Shown here: in pieces, positions 18,037-27,266 of the stretch
Layout of the letters: each line of letters begins with the position of its first letter
How positions within the stretch are numbered: position 1 is the stretch's first letter
NCBI RefSeq assembly: GCF_900114775.1
Contig: NZ_FOUE01000002.1
Coordinates: 707,857-771,856 of the forward strand
Reading direction: 5' to 3'
Origin: Marinobacter zhejiangensis
GTDB lineage: Bacteria > Pseudomonadota > Gammaproteobacteria > Pseudomonadales > Oleiphilaceae
DNA: 64,000 nucleotides
Notes under the pieces: generated by a model
The model's database searches: none
What the model saw: the letters and a program-made list of their open reading frames with translations, nothing else
Told to the model about the DNA's origin: nothing
Position numbers and translations under genes: made by a program

Positions 18037-18048
18037 GCCTGTTGCTGC

Positions 18049-19674
18049 TTAGCCCACAAACATACGTTTTGCCAACGGCAGGCCTTTAAGGCCACTGACC
18101 GCTACGGTGGTCAGGAGTCCGCCGATCATGGCGCCCACTACGCCACAGGTCATAATGTCCTGCCCGGTCAGGTAAAGGCCGGGGATGCGGGTCTTCGGTT
18201 TGAGCCAATCCTGCTCAAAGCGCTCGGGGGTATGGTCCAGACCATAGATCTCGCCATGCTCGTAGCGGCAGAAATAGTCCGTGGACAACGGGGTGGACAG
18301 TTCGTAGTAGTCCACCTTGCCCCGCACCTGAGGCATCTTTTCGTAAAGTTTTTCCAGCAGTCTCTGGGCGTAGGCCTCTTTTTTGGCCTCGTAGTCGTCG
18401 CCCCGCTTGCCCCAGGCTTTGTCAGCCCAGGCTTCGTACCACTCGTAGGGGCCTGGCGCGACGATCTCAATGGTGGCCCGGCCTGGGTAGCGCTCGTTGA
18501 AGCTGGGGTCCTTGGCGCTGGGGAAGGAAATATAGGTCAGCGGAATATCGGTGTGTTCCGGGTCATCCAGGAATCGTTGAACCTGGCCTTCGTAATCCGA
18601 TCCGGGATAGATCCATAAGTTGGTTTTTGGCAGCTCCAGGTTCTCGGCGGTGTCCTGAACCCCGACATACAGGCACACGCTGGCCATCGAGCGCTTTACG
18701 TGTTTCAGCTTCTGTTGGTAGTAGTCCAGGTGTGGCGCATTGGCCGGAAGCAGTTTGCTGAAGGTATTGAACACACCGGCATTGCTGATCACCAGTGGTG
18801 CCCGCACCTCTTCGCCGTCTTTCATGCGGACGCCTGTGGCTTTGCCGCCCTCAATCAGAATGTCGGTCACATCGGCATAGGTGAATACTTCACCACCGCT
18901 CTGTTGAATGACTGGGATGATGGTTTTGGCCATTTCCGAGGCCCCGCCGATAGGGTAGTAGCCGCCGTACAGGTAGTGGCGGGCGATCAGGGCATGGATG
19001 ATAAAACTGGATTCTGCGGGGGGCAGGCCGTTGTCGCCCCACTGCCCGGCGAGAACGGCTATCAGCTCCTGATTGTCCGTCAGGCTTTCCAGCACTTCCC
19101 GCGTTGTTCGGTTCAGGAACTCGGGTGCCTTGCGTTTGGCCAGCGCCCGGAAGGGGCTGGATAAAAGGTTGGGCAGCACTTTTCCGAGCACAACGCCGGG
19201 CATCGCACTGGAGACCTGCTTGAGGTAGAACAGGTAGGTGTCGATCGCCTGTTCCTCACCGGGAAACGCAGCCTTAAGCTCGGCGGTAAAGGCGTCTGGG
19301 CCGGCCACCAGGTCAACGTGTTTGTCGCCAAGGAAAATGCGATCGTAATGGTCGTCCATGGGAGCCCAGCTCAACTGACCATCGGTAATGTGGTCAAACA
19401 GGCGCTTGCCCAGGGTGTGATCCGACCCCATATCGCCGATGTAATGTACACCCACATCCCATTCGTAGCCGTTGCGATCGTAGCTGTGGGTGAAACCGCC
19501 TGCGGTGTAATGCTGTTCGAAAACCACCACCTTCTTGCCCAGTTTACTCAGGCAGGCTGCAGCGGTGAGACCGCCAATGCCGGAACCGATGACAATGGCA
19601 TCGTAGGGGCCGTTAAGGCGGTTGGCCCGGTAACGATTGCCGACTCGGATGGTACTGGGTTTGGGACTGCTCAT
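18049..19674 (-). CDS. Phytoene desaturase/retinol saturase-like FAD oxidoreductase
   Basis: A roughly 541-residue flavoprotein. It starts with a Rossmann dinucleotide motif (AIVIGSGIGGLTAAACLSK) followed by VVVFEQHYTAGGFTHSY. A C-terminal FAD-closing segment is present (GLYLTGQDIMTCGVVGAMIG). It resembles the carotenoid or all-trans-retinol saturase-like group of NAD(P)/FAD oxidoreductases; the substrate is probably a hydrophobic polyene or lipid. ATG 19674 follows GAGGAAA. It lies 13 bases after a TetR gene whose upstream region has a near-perfect operator, so the two are probably one repressed operon. Confidence 0.85.
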   Translation of the reverse strand: MSSPKPSTIRVGNRYRANRLNGPYDAIVIGSGIGGLTAAACLSKLGKKVVVFEQHYTAGGFTHSYDRNGYEWDVGVHYIGDMGSDHTLGKRLFDHITDGQLSWAPMDDHYDRIFLGDKHVDLVAGPDAFTAELKAAFPGEEQAIDTYLFYLKQVSSAMPGVVLGKVLPNLLSSPFRALAKRKAPEFLNRTTREVLESLTDNQELIAVLAGQWGDNGLPPAESSFIIHALIARHYLYGGYYPIGGASEMAKTIIPVIQQSGGEVFTYADVTDILIEGGKATGVRMKDGEEVRAPLVISNAGVFNTFSKLLPANAPHLDYYQQKLKHVKRSMASVCLYVGVQDTAENLELPKTNLWIYPGSDYEGQVQRFLDDPEHTDIPLTYISFPSAKDPSFNERYPGRATIEIVAPGPYEWYEAWADKAWGKRGDDYEAKKEAYAQRLLEKLYEKMPQVRGKVDYYELSTPLSTDYFCRYEHGEIYGLDHTPERFEQDWLKPKTRIPGLYLTGQDIMTCGVVGAMIGGLLTTVAVSGLKGLPLAKRMFVG

Positions 19675-19687
19675 GGGTGGTTTCCTC

Positions 19688-20302
19688 TTATTGGTTTTGT
19701 TGTTCGTTCCTGGAGCCATCTAGGAGTAGCGTAAGAACGCTCTCCGCTAAGGTTGGTTCAATATCTGCGCCGGGGAGGTGGCCGTCGATGGTCAGTTCGG
19801 AAAGCCCGTGCACCATCGACCAGGCGGTGGCAGTCATCAGTGGCAAGGGGAGGGGCTTGAGATACCCCACGCTCTGTCCCCTGGCTACGGTGTCCTCGAG
19901 TACCCGAAAAGCCTCAAGCCCGGCCTCGTCCAATCTAGGGTGTGCGCCTTTGGGCAGTATCCGCCCGCCGAACATCAGCCGGTACAGATTGGGTTCGTCT
20001 TCCGCAAAAGATATGTAGGCCAGCCCGATATGGAGCAGCGCGTGGCGGGAATCGGCCTGATCCACCTGCCGCAACCGATCCCTTAGCCGGTCTCTTAACA
20101 ACATGAACCCGGTAATCGCCAGCTCGGCCAACAGGCTTTCACGGTCTGCAAAATGGCGATAGAGCGCTGGGGCGCTGACACCGATGTGCTTGGCGATGGC
20201 CCGCAGGCTGATGGCGGTATCGCTCTCTGCCCGCAGGGTGTCCAGTGCCTGCTGGAGTGCCTGCTGGGGGAGGTCGCCATGGTGGTACGCGGGTCGGGAC
20301 AT
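19688..20302 (-). CDS. TetR-family transcriptional regulator
   Basis: A roughly 204-residue repressor. The N-terminal helix-turn-helix reads AISLRAIAKHIGVSAPALYR then HFADRESLLAELA. The C-terminal ligand domain (YISFAEDEPNLYRLMFGG) is of the TetR_C_13/WHG type. It is upstream of and co-directional with the FAD oxidoreductase. A large inverted repeat right before its start suggests autoregulation. The ligand is unknown, perhaps a lipid-like compound given its neighbour. Confidence 0.87.
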   Translation of the reverse strand: MSRPAYHHGDLPQQALQQALDTLRAESDTAISLRAIAKHIGVSAPALYRHFADRESLLAELAITGFMLLRDRLRDRLRQVDQADSRHALLHIGLAYISFAEDEPNLYRLMFGGRILPKGAHPRLDEAGLEAFRVLEDTVARGQSVGYLKPLPLPLMTATAWSMVHGLSELTIDGHLPGADIEPTLAESVLTLLLDGSRNEQQNQ

Positions 20303-20304
20303 AA

Positions 20305-20341
20305 ATGTTATCGCCGTTAACAAAGTTAACGGTGATAACAT
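20305..20341. promoter_or_regulatory. Probable TetR operator
   Basis: Two 17-base arms (left ATGTTATCGCCGTTAAC, right GTTAACGGTGATAACAT) are inverted about AAA and match at 16 of 17 positions. The site lies 3 bases upstream of the TetR gene start, where binding would block transcription of the regulator and the oxidoreductase behind it. Confidence 0.75.
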
Positions 20342-20365
20342 CAAAGGCTGTGATGGATGTCAATC

Positions 20366-20397
20366 AAAAAGACACCCCGGGATGCGTCCGGGGTGTC
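20366..20397 (-). terminator. Rho-independent terminator of the DUF5602-like gene
   Basis: GACACCCCGG and CCGGGGTGTC arms form a strong stem around a 7-base loop. On the minus strand it ends in TTTTT. It lies 31 bases past the stop at 20428. Confidence 0.85.
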
Positions 20398-20427
20398 TGG
20401 ATGGGGTTGGCAGTTGACGTGTTGGGG

Positions 20428-21210
20428 TCAGTCGAACCTCTGAAGGTTGTCGAGTGCGATGGTGTATTCACCGCTCCCGACATTGAACCCAATCCGGTAG
20501 GTCGCCGGGTACCACCCGGGAAAGCTGTATCTCTCAGGCCGGGGCACCGTTGCGGTTATGTCTGGCAGCGACTTGAGTAAAGCCAGGGACAGCATGGGTT
20601 CTATAAAGATCAGCTGGCCTTTGTAATAGCCATAGATGATGTTGTGGCTGAATGGCTGGCCCTGGAACTCTTCGCCGCCAGGGTCGAGGGCATGCACGCC
20701 CATCTGATCCACGGCGGTATCGGGCGGAATGACATAACCATCGGGCAGCAGTTGTGGGTCCGGAGCTGACAAGGCGGGTTCATTGCCTTCTCCCTGAAAG
20801 GTGATCGCTTCACGCTCTTCATCGCCGATCAGGTAGAAATGCACGTCAAAGTGAGGGACTGAATAGACGCCTTCTGGCGGGTGCCCGACAGGGTTCCAGT
20901 CAAGAACGACGTTTTGGTAACCGGTATTGGGGCCGTTTTCCGGCAAGGGAAGCGTGAATTCCCAAGCTACCTGGTCGCCTTGGATTTCGGGAAGTCCCTG
21001 GAGTGCGTTTTTGGTCAGGACCACCGATACGGACGCCGGTTCGTTCATGTCGTTGGTTGTCACCATGACATGGGCGGTACCGTCACCTACGGCAACCGGT
21101 GTGCCGGTGAACGTCGATGGCTCGGAGGCAGACGCCAAGCCGGAAAGAGCCAGAAAGGCCAGGGTATGAATGGACCGAGTGATGCGAAGCTGACAAAGAA
21201 CCGTGTTCAT
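20428..21210 (-). CDS. DUF5602/TTHB210-like secreted protein
   Basis: A roughly 260-residue protein with a signal peptide (TLAFLALSGLASASE). The central and C-terminal regions contain HFDVHFYLIGDEEREAI, MGVHALDPGGEEF and NIIYGYYKGQLIFIEPMLSL, as in TTHB210-like (DUF5602) proteins. Function is unknown; it is probably periplasmic. ATG 21210 has GAGGAG seven bases upstream. It is a single gene with its own terminator. Confidence 0.75.
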   Translation of the reverse strand: MNTVLCQLRITRSIHTLAFLALSGLASASEPSTFTGTPVAVGDGTAHVMVTTNDMNEPASVSVVLTKNALQGLPEIQGDQVAWEFTLPLPENGPNTGYQNVVLDWNPVGHPPEGVYSVPHFDVHFYLIGDEEREAITFQGEGNEPALSAPDPQLLPDGYVIPPDTAVDQMGVHALDPGGEEFQGQPFSHNIIYGYYKGQLIFIEPMLSLALLKSLPDITATVPRPERYSFPGWYPATYRIGFNVGSGEYTIALDNLQRFD

Positions 21211-21473
21211 GAGCTCACTCCTCAATGACCAATGCCGTTCGGCACGCTCAACGGCGGATATGAACAGGAAGCCAGCGAACCAGTGTGTGGTCGCATCTGA
21301 TCAATATATCACCAGATTCGACGGCGGGAGGAGAATTTGATGTGTCGTTGCGTCAGGTTCGGCAGTGAACCCGATAGAAGTTACCTGAGGCGGGACAGAC
21401 CCGACGGTCAAACGGCGTGTGCCGCCTGAACATCAGGTTTGTCACGATCATCGCCATCCGGCTTACCGGATGC

Positions 21474-22526
21474 TCAGTCCTCTACGGACAACGACGACAT
21501 ATCCATCACATAGCGGTGGGCAATATCGCCCTTGGTCATCACCTCATAGGCATCATTGACCTGATCGGGACGGATAATTTCACAGATTGGGTGAATGTTG
21601 TGCTCGGCGCAGAAATCCAGCACTTCCTGGGTTTCTTTGATGCCGCCAATCAGTGAACCGGCAACACGGCGCCGCCCCATGATCATGGGCACAGACATGA
21701 ACCCGCTCATCGGGCCGACCTGACCGACGATCACCAGGGTGCCGTCCACATCCAGCAACGGCGCATAGGGAGTGACATCGTGTTTGACCGGTACGGTATC
21801 GATGATCAAATCCATGGATGCCTTTGCCTTGGCCATGGCTTCTGCATCGGTTGAGGCCAGAATGCCCTTAGCCCCAATTGCCTTGGCTTCGTCTTCTTTC
21901 TTGGTGGAGCGGCTCAGCACGGTGACTTCCGCGCCCATCGCCACCGCCAGTTTAACGGCCATGTGTCCCAGACCGCCCAGACCAATCACACCAACCCGGC
22001 TGCCTTTGCCGATATTCCAGGTCCGCAGTGGCGAGTAGGTGGTAATACCGGCACAGAGGATGGGCGCTGCGCGTGAAAGGTCCAGTCCATCGGGGACGCG
22101 CAGAACGAACTCTTCGCGCACCACAATGTGCTTGGAGTAGCCGCCCTGGGTAATCTCGCCGGAGATACGATCGGGCGAGCCGTAGGTCCCGGTCATACCA
22201 TGACGACAATATTGCTCTTCGCCGTGATCGCACTGATCGCATGCCTGGCAACTGTCGACCATACAGCCTACGCCGACGTGATCACCGACCTTGTATTTGG
22301 TGACGTCTGGGCCAACCTCCAGCACCCGGCCAACGATTTCGTGGCCTGGGACCAGCGGGTAGGGCTGTGGCCCCCAGTCGCCGTTGACCGTATGCAGATC
22401 GGAATGGCAGATGCCGCTGTAAAGAATTTCAATGGCCACATCATTTGCCCGCAAGGCGCGACGCTCGAAATGGTAAGGCACCATTTCCGCATCGGAGGAA
22501 TGCGCTGCATAACCAACCGTTTTCAT
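21474..22526 (-). CDS. Zinc-dependent NAD(P) alcohol dehydrogenase
   Basis: A 350-residue medium-chain dehydrogenase. It shows the catalytic zinc site GICHSDLHTVNGDWG, PGHEIVGRV, four structural cysteines (CxxCxxC then C in DSCQACDQCDHGEEQYC) and a Rossmann motif GLGGLGHMAVKLA. It resembles the YahK/cinnamyl alcohol dehydrogenase group, which reduces aldehydes with NADPH. AAGGAGT precedes ATG 22526. It appears monocistronic. Confidence 0.9.
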   Translation of the reverse strand: MKTVGYAAHSSDAEMVPYHFERRALRANDVAIEILYSGICHSDLHTVNGDWGPQPYPLVPGHEIVGRVLEVGPDVTKYKVGDHVGVGCMVDSCQACDQCDHGEEQYCRHGMTGTYGSPDRISGEITQGGYSKHIVVREEFVLRVPDGLDLSRAAPILCAGITTYSPLRTWNIGKGSRVGVIGLGGLGHMAVKLAVAMGAEVTVLSRSTKKEDEAKAIGAKGILASTDAEAMAKAKASMDLIIDTVPVKHDVTPYAPLLDVDGTLVIVGQVGPMSGFMSVPMIMGRRRVAGSLIGGIKETQEVLDFCAEHNIHPICEIIRPDQVNDAYEVMTKGDIAHRYVMDMSSLSVED

Positions 22527-22748
22527 AGAGACTCCTTACAAGTGGTTCGGATTAAAAAACACCATCAGCATGACCATCTTCACACCAGATAAGTTCCATT
22601 ATGTTACCAGCTCAGTGATTGGGCCTGGACATGTGCGTCGTTGTTTGCGAAAAAAGTGGATCAGCTTTCAAAATTAACCAAAATTCCAATAGGGTGCGAG
22701 TCAGGGAAGTCCCTACCTTTCGAGGGACGGCAGCCAGGTGGCAGGACC

Positions 22749-23957
22749 ATGATTGAGATCGAAAAGCCAAAGGATCTGGCGAGACTACGTCGCCTTGCCC
22801 TGAGTGCCCAGGGGTTGTTACAGAGCCAGCCCTTTGGCCGAGGCCTGGCGGGTGCACGCAGAGCCGTCAACCACATAGGGTATGTCCAGATCGATACCAT
22901 CTCGGTGGTGGAACGGGCTCACCATCACGTGCTTCATACCAGGGTGCCCGGGTTTGAGCCGGTGATGATCGACCGCATGTTGCGCAATCGCGACATCTTC
23001 GAGTACTGGTCTCACGCGGCCGCATTTCTGCCAATCGACGATTTTCGATACTCCTTACCCTACAAGCATGCCATCAAGAGTGGGCAAACCCACTGGTTCC
23101 GAACCCCGGACAGAAAGTTGATGGGGGAACTGCTGGCCCGCATCCGCTCCGACGGGCCTATAAGGTCCCGGGATCTGGAAGCCGGCACCCGCAAGCAGGC
23201 TGGATGGTGGGACTGGAAACCCGCCAAGAAAGCCCTTGAACAGTTGTATATGGAAGGCGAACTGATGGTGAGCAGCCGGGAGGGCTTCCAGAAAGCCTAC
23301 GACCTGACCGAGCGGGTACTGCCCGCCCACGTCAATACCGACATGCCCCGTACGGACGAGTTTGCCACGCATCTCATCGATCAACAGCTGCGCTGCCACG
23401 GGCTGGTGTCGCTTAAGGGATTGACCTATCAGCGCCGTAACACGGAACTGCGCGCGGCGGTAAAGGCACTGGTCAATGACCGGCTGGCGCAGGGGACGTT
23501 GGAACAGGTCAAGGTGAGTGGTGGTGACGTCTTCCTGGTGGAAGCCGGCGCCCTTGAACAGGACCTTCCGCGGCTGAACCACCGGTTAAGGATTTTGTCG
23601 CCCTTTGACAACAGCGTTATTCAGCGAGACCGGCTCAAGACCCTGTTCCAGTATGACTACCAGATAGAATGTTACGTGCCTGAAGCCAAGCGCCAATACG
23701 GATACTTTTGCCTGCCACTGCTGTACCGGAACGAATTTATTGGCCGCATGGACTGCAAGGCCCACCGGAAGATCCGGCAGCTGGAAATCAAATCTCTGCA
23801 CCTGGAACCGCACAGCCATGACGACGACGAGGTCATCTCGGCCCTGGTGGATGCGGTTGCGCAATTCCGCCAGTTTCAGAACTGCGATACCGTGAGGGTG
23901 TCTGAGGTCTACCCGAAGTGTTTGGCAGACCGTCTAGTTCTTGAGGATCCCCTGTGA
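22749..23957 (+). CDS. YcaQ-like winged-helix DNA glycosylase family protein
   Basis: A roughly 402-residue protein of the HTH_42 (YcaQ/AlkZ) family. It carries LRRLALSAQGLL near the start, HIGYVQIDTISVVERAHHHV, YWSHAAAFLPI with a following RYSLP, and ILSPFDNSVIQRDRLKTLF. AlkZ-type enzymes unhook interstrand cross-links or excise bulky alkylated bases. ATG 22749 follows a purine-rich GCAGGA. Its 3' end overlaps the convergent gene at 23934 by 24 bases. Confidence 0.85.
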   Translation: MIEIEKPKDLARLRRLALSAQGLLQSQPFGRGLAGARRAVNHIGYVQIDTISVVERAHHHVLHTRVPGFEPVMIDRMLRNRDIFEYWSHAAAFLPIDDFRYSLPYKHAIKSGQTHWFRTPDRKLMGELLARIRSDGPIRSRDLEAGTRKQAGWWDWKPAKKALEQLYMEGELMVSSREGFQKAYDLTERVLPAHVNTDMPRTDEFATHLIDQQLRCHGLVSLKGLTYQRRNTELRAAVKALVNDRLAQGTLEQVKVSGGDVFLVEAGALEQDLPRLNHRLRILSPFDNSVIQRDRLKTLFQYDYQIECYVPEAKRQYGYFCLPLLYRNEFIGRMDCKAHRKIRQLEIKSLHLEPHSHDDDEVISALVDAVAQFRQFQNCDTVRVSEVYPKCLADRLVLEDPL

Positions 23958-24371
23958 TCGCAATGCCTCTTCAAAAGCGACCGCACGTTTTACATCGTCT
24001 AACGTGACGTCATAACAACTGATGGAGTTAAAGTTGAACTCCACCGTATTATTCGACGTACCAACGGTTACGTAGGCGGGGAAACCAAAGCACTCAAAGC
24101 GATTCTCATACTCCAGCCACAAGGTTTCGCCCCCGATTTCCAAGGGCGGGGGGCACCAACACTCTGGCTTTTGTTTGTGGAGGGTATGAGGTACCCCAAG
24201 GATGCCCAGAAGTGCCAGTAATTCTTCCGCACTGCCAGTCTCAATGACCCCAAGCAGTTCAAATCCATCGTTGTAATGCCCGCCTCTTGGGTGCTTCAGA
24301 TAGAACACCTGGCATTTTTCAAGTTCATCCCTGAACGCCTGGCTTTGGTATAGATCGTATCCTGATGACAT
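23934..24371 (-). CDS. Hypothetical protein
   Basis: A 145-residue soluble acidic protein, not recognised. It carries GELL-type helices and a cluster of two tryptophan/cysteine-rich segments (KPECWCPPPLEIGGETLWLE) that could form a small beta domain. GGAAGGACC precedes ATG 24371. It is the last of a same-strand run of small orphan genes (26.6 to 23.9 kb) that resembles immunity-gene clusters. It overlaps the YcaQ gene tail. Confidence 0.55.
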   Translation of the reverse strand: MSSGYDLYQSQAFRDELEKCQVFYLKHPRGGHYNDGFELLGVIETGSAEELLALLGILGVPHTLHKQKPECWCPPPLEIGGETLWLEYENRFECFGFPAYVTVGTSNNTVEFNFNSISCYDVTLDDVKRAVAFEEALRSQGILKN

Positions 24372-24418
24372 CTGTGGTCCTTCCATGAGAGTGGGGTAGG
24401 CAAAGTGGGTGATCCGAT

Positions 24419-25429
24419 TCACGACCCGTTTGAATAGCTATTGGCTATCTCATTAAACTGGTGAGTATGTTTTTCAATTTTCTTGGTATCACAAACCTGG
24501 CACATCCACGGCTTGCCTTTTCCTGTCGGTAATACCATTTTTTTCTCACCGCATTTCTTACAGGTGACAAGGTTAAGGGCCCCGGATACAGGCTTGAACA
24601 AGTCACACTCCATATCAGGCCTTGCTCCCGCCAGAGCTGCTATATCTTCCATCTTGTATTTGTTACTGATGAATAGGTATTTAAGTTTTTTAAGCTGTGC
24701 GAGGGGGGCAAGTCCATCCTGTTCAACCAGTAACGTATAAAGCGATAGCCAGTAAAGGTTTTGTAGGGCCGTTAGTGGCTCAAGCGTTTTGGCTTTCAGG
24801 TACTTTATGCTGTTCCCGTCACCCGCGATAGAAAGACCCTTTAATCCGGTCAGTTTTTTGGCAAATGACAAATCTGAACACGCTCTTATGTTTTCCAGTT
24901 CGAGCCATTCCAGATTGGGTAACTGGGCCAGAGGGTCAAGGGGGGCCAGCGATGGCGAGCTGCCAATATGCAGGTATTTAAGCCCTTTAGCCTTAACGAT
25001 GTTGTCTATGGATGTAATGCCGCTCCACTTTATGTAGAGACCTTTTAAAGACTTCATATCGCACACAGCGTCAAAAAGCTCTTGAGTTGTACGAGATGAA
25101 AACCAAACGTATTCGACCGCATCCAGGCTTGGTAATGCCTCGCACCAGGCCTTAACCAGCTTTTTCTGTTCGCTGGGTTTCAGCTCTGTTTGAGTGCAGA
25201 CGATATGAATACGATCACTGCCATCATAGTCTGACGGGTACCGTATCGATTTTGGTGGGAAGTCATTGTTCGGGCGCCAATACCAGAAACTGTGGGACGG
25301 CTTTACGTCTTCACTTCGGAGATGCCCTTCCTGCTTCATCAAATCCATGAAGCCCTGAACAACCCCTTCTGATTGTCTGGCGATCGCTTTCTCGCGATAG
25401 AGCGTGAACTCGTCTTTGTTGTCTGTCAT
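24419..25429 (-). CDS. Leucine-rich-repeat-like protein with C-terminal zinc ribbon
   Basis: A roughly 336-residue protein. Residues 100-260 form irregular leucine-rich repeats (SLKGLYIKWSGITSI, LKYLHIGSS, NLEWLELENI, GLKGLSIAGDG, NLYWLSLYTL, KLKYLFISN). The tail has two CxxC pairs (CKKCGEKK and CQVCD), a likely zinc ribbon. There is no signal peptide. Similar LRR plus short modules are seen among polymorphic toxin immunity proteins, so an immunity or sensor role is possible but unproven. Confidence 0.65.
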   Translation of the reverse strand: MTDNKDEFTLYREKAIARQSEGVVQGFMDLMKQEGHLRSEDVKPSHSFWYWRPNNDFPPKSIRYPSDYDGSDRIHIVCTQTELKPSEQKKLVKAWCEALPSLDAVEYVWFSSRTTQELFDAVCDMKSLKGLYIKWSGITSIDNIVKAKGLKYLHIGSSPSLAPLDPLAQLPNLEWLELENIRACSDLSFAKKLTGLKGLSIAGDGNSIKYLKAKTLEPLTALQNLYWLSLYTLLVEQDGLAPLAQLKKLKYLFISNKYKMEDIAALAGARPDMECDLFKPVSGALNLVTCKKCGEKKMVLPTGKGKPWMCQVCDTKKIEKHTHQFNEIANSYSNGS

Positions 25430-25472
25430 AGAGCAGTCCCTGCTATTCACATTGGCAGTGGTTTAATCCAGC

Positions 25473-26039
25473 TTAATCCTGATAAAACCGGGCGACCCAC
25501 TCCCGAAACGCCTGCTGATGGGTAGCCTGGGCGCTGGCGACAATGGCATCGGCATCGTCGATCACGCTGATACCGAAGTGGCATTGCAACCAATGATGAT
25601 AGGTGTCGCTTTCGGCGCTGGGTTCAAAATCATCCGGGTCTTTGTAATAGCAGACTTCGTCCCAGTCGATCATCGCTTCGCTATCAAAGGTCAGCAGCTG
25701 CATTAATTCATCGAAGTTGTGGGCAACCACATGATGGCCTCCTTCACTGCCAAACACCACCACTGGAGCCTGTTCCAGATTGGTATTGCCGTCTTTCAGC
25801 CAGAAGCAATAACCGGAGCCGGTGCCGTCTGCAGTCGCAAATTCATAGAGCGAATCCAGAAAGGCCGGGTCTTCAGAGTAGGTTTTCAGTCCGGCTTTGT
25901 CGTTATCGATGCGGAACTCGAACCCCTGGGAAAAGAAGTCATTACCGGCGGCGTGTCGGTCAAAGCGGATTAACGGCAGCAGTTTTTCCGGTAACGTCAA
26001 ACCCTGCAAATAATCCGTCATCTGTTGTTCTGTGTTCAT
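25473..26039 (-). CDS. SUKH/SMI1-like immunity-type protein
   Basis: A 188-residue acidic protein. The stretch APVVVFGSEGGHHVVAHNFD, followed by FDELMQLLTFDSE, resembles the SUKH (SMI1/KNR4) fold, in which a conserved strand reads 'fg..g.g....'. Many SUKH proteins neutralise toxins. No adjacent toxin gene is visible. It starts at ATG 26039. Low sequence similarity makes the family call tentative. Confidence 0.5.
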   Translation of the reverse strand: MNTEQQMTDYLQGLTLPEKLLPLIRFDRHAAGNDFFSQGFEFRIDNDKAGLKTYSEDPAFLDSLYEFATADGTGSGYCFWLKDGNTNLEQAPVVVFGSEGGHHVVAHNFDELMQLLTFDSEAMIDWDEVCYYKDPDDFEPSAESDTYHHWLQCHFGISVIDDADAIVASAQATHQQAFREWVARFYQD

Positions 26040-26111
26040 AACCTTGTTGTCCTGTTTGCCAACCCCGCACCAGGCAGGGTTGGCTGATGGGTTGCTGTGT
26101 ACCGTTCGGGC

Positions 26112-26573
26112 TTAGATAAAGCTCAGGAACGTTTCCCTGTGTTCCTCTTCCAGTAACTCAACGGCAGCGCTGAGCTTGGCCGCGATCTTTTTCTCCCGCG
26201 CCGCGAACATGGCAGGGTCATCGGGGTCAACCTTGTCCTTGTCGCGATAGATGTTGAGCAGGGGTACGTACAAGCGTTTCAGGCCGTATTCGTCGCTGAA
26301 CTCCACCAGCTCCTCACAGAAAGCCGCGATCAACGGCTTCAGTTCTTCATGGGCCAACGCATGCTGGAACACCAGCATGTGGGAGAAACGCAGGTAAACC
26401 GCATCCCCGCCCAACCTTTCCAGTTGCTCATCCGTCAGGGGGTCCACCGGATAGGACTCGAATTCGTGGTCAGGGTGCAGCAGGAAGATCGCCTTGAACT
26501 GGGCGGGGTCCAGCAGGTCGCCCGCCTGAAGAGCCGGGGAGGGGGTAACCAGGGGGCTTAAATCGGGGCGCAA
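26112..26573 (-). CDS. Hypothetical protein
   Basis: A 153-residue acidic helical protein, not recognised (for example EELKPLIAAFCEELVEFSDE and AAVELLEEEHRETFLSF). The start appears to be TTG at 26573, with AAGGA about 11 bases upstream; the ATG between them runs into a stop. It belongs to the same-strand orphan cluster. Confidence 0.5.
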   Translation of the reverse strand: MRPDLSPLVTPSPALQAGDLLDPAQFKAIFLLHPDHEFESYPVDPLTDEQLERLGGDAVYLRFSHMLVFQHALAHEELKPLIAAFCEELVEFSDEYGLKRLYVPLLNIYRDKDKVDPDDPAMFAAREKKIAAKLSAAVELLEEEHRETFLSFI

Positions 26574-26619
26574 GAAACAATCATTCCTTTAATTGAAAAG
26601 CGCACTTCTGATTGGAAAA

Positions 26620-26642
26620 ACGGGCGCCCCGAGCGGGGGCGC
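26620..26642 (-). terminator. Hairpin after the lipoprotein gene
   Basis: A GC-rich stem (GCGCCCC / GGGGGCGC) lies just past the stop at 26659. On the minus strand it is followed by a T-containing stretch (complement of GGAAAAACG). It is a likely intrinsic terminator. Confidence 0.55.
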
Positions 26643-26658
26643 AGACATAGTCAGCAGC

Positions 26659-27033
26659 TTACAGGGGCCGCCAACCGTTCTCAGTATCAACGAAGGTGAT
26701 GGAGGTGGAGTCTTCCATCGTATCGCCTTCCTCAAAATTTCCCACAGCCATCTTAAGCATGCCAAGTGCCATCCGTTCCATGCCGGACGCTTCAGTGATC
26801 AGTTCGTCCAGATCCTGAGTGAAGGTGATCTCATAGTTCACTTCAACCACGTACCTATGCTCGCCTTCAGGGTAACCATTCACCTTTTCAAAGTCTGTTA
26901 CCTCGGTAAAACTTTCCGAGTTGAGTGCGTTCAGGGCGTCTTCGATGTCGCTGTTGCTCGGCGCATCGGAACATCCCGCCAAAAGGACTGCTGCCAATAG
27001 CGCACCCGCCAGTTTTACTGCTCTGGCCATCAT
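26659..27033 (-). CDS. Small lipoprotein
   Basis: A 124-residue protein with a lipobox (LLAAVLLAGC, Cys21) after a short hydrophobic signal. The mature part is acidic (DIEDALNALNSESFTEVTDF). It contains a strand-rich RYVVEVNYEITFT and a C-terminal SITFVDTENGWRPL typical of small periplasmic lipoproteins. The Ser-Asp after Cys gives no inner-membrane retention signal by the Asp+2 rule, so it is probably sorted to the outer membrane. Confidence 0.75.
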   Translation of the reverse strand: MMARAVKLAGALLAAVLLAGCSDAPSNSDIEDALNALNSESFTEVTDFEKVNGYPEGEHRYVVEVNYEITFTQDLDELITEASGMERMALGMLKMAVGNFEEGDTMEDSTSITFVDTENGWRPL

Positions 27034-27266
27034 GATCGTGTACCTCTAAGTAGGTTATATAAGGTGAAAAATTACTGCGGGGCCATGATAGAGCATTGGG
27101 CTGTCATAATGGGTCAGGGGATCACTAAAAAATTGTAAAATAAGGATATTTCCATACTTTGAAAAGTGCTGAAGCGAACCTTTTTTAGACAATTCGCTCG
27201 TTTTTCCACCAGAACGAAGCTGGCTGAGAGATATTCACGAGAGAAATCGACATTAACCCGCTCGCT

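Noticed and set aside
21455..21472. CATCCGG/CCGGATG hairpin after the alcohol dehydrogenase gene as terminator
   Set aside because: The stem is short and no T tract follows on the coding strand.
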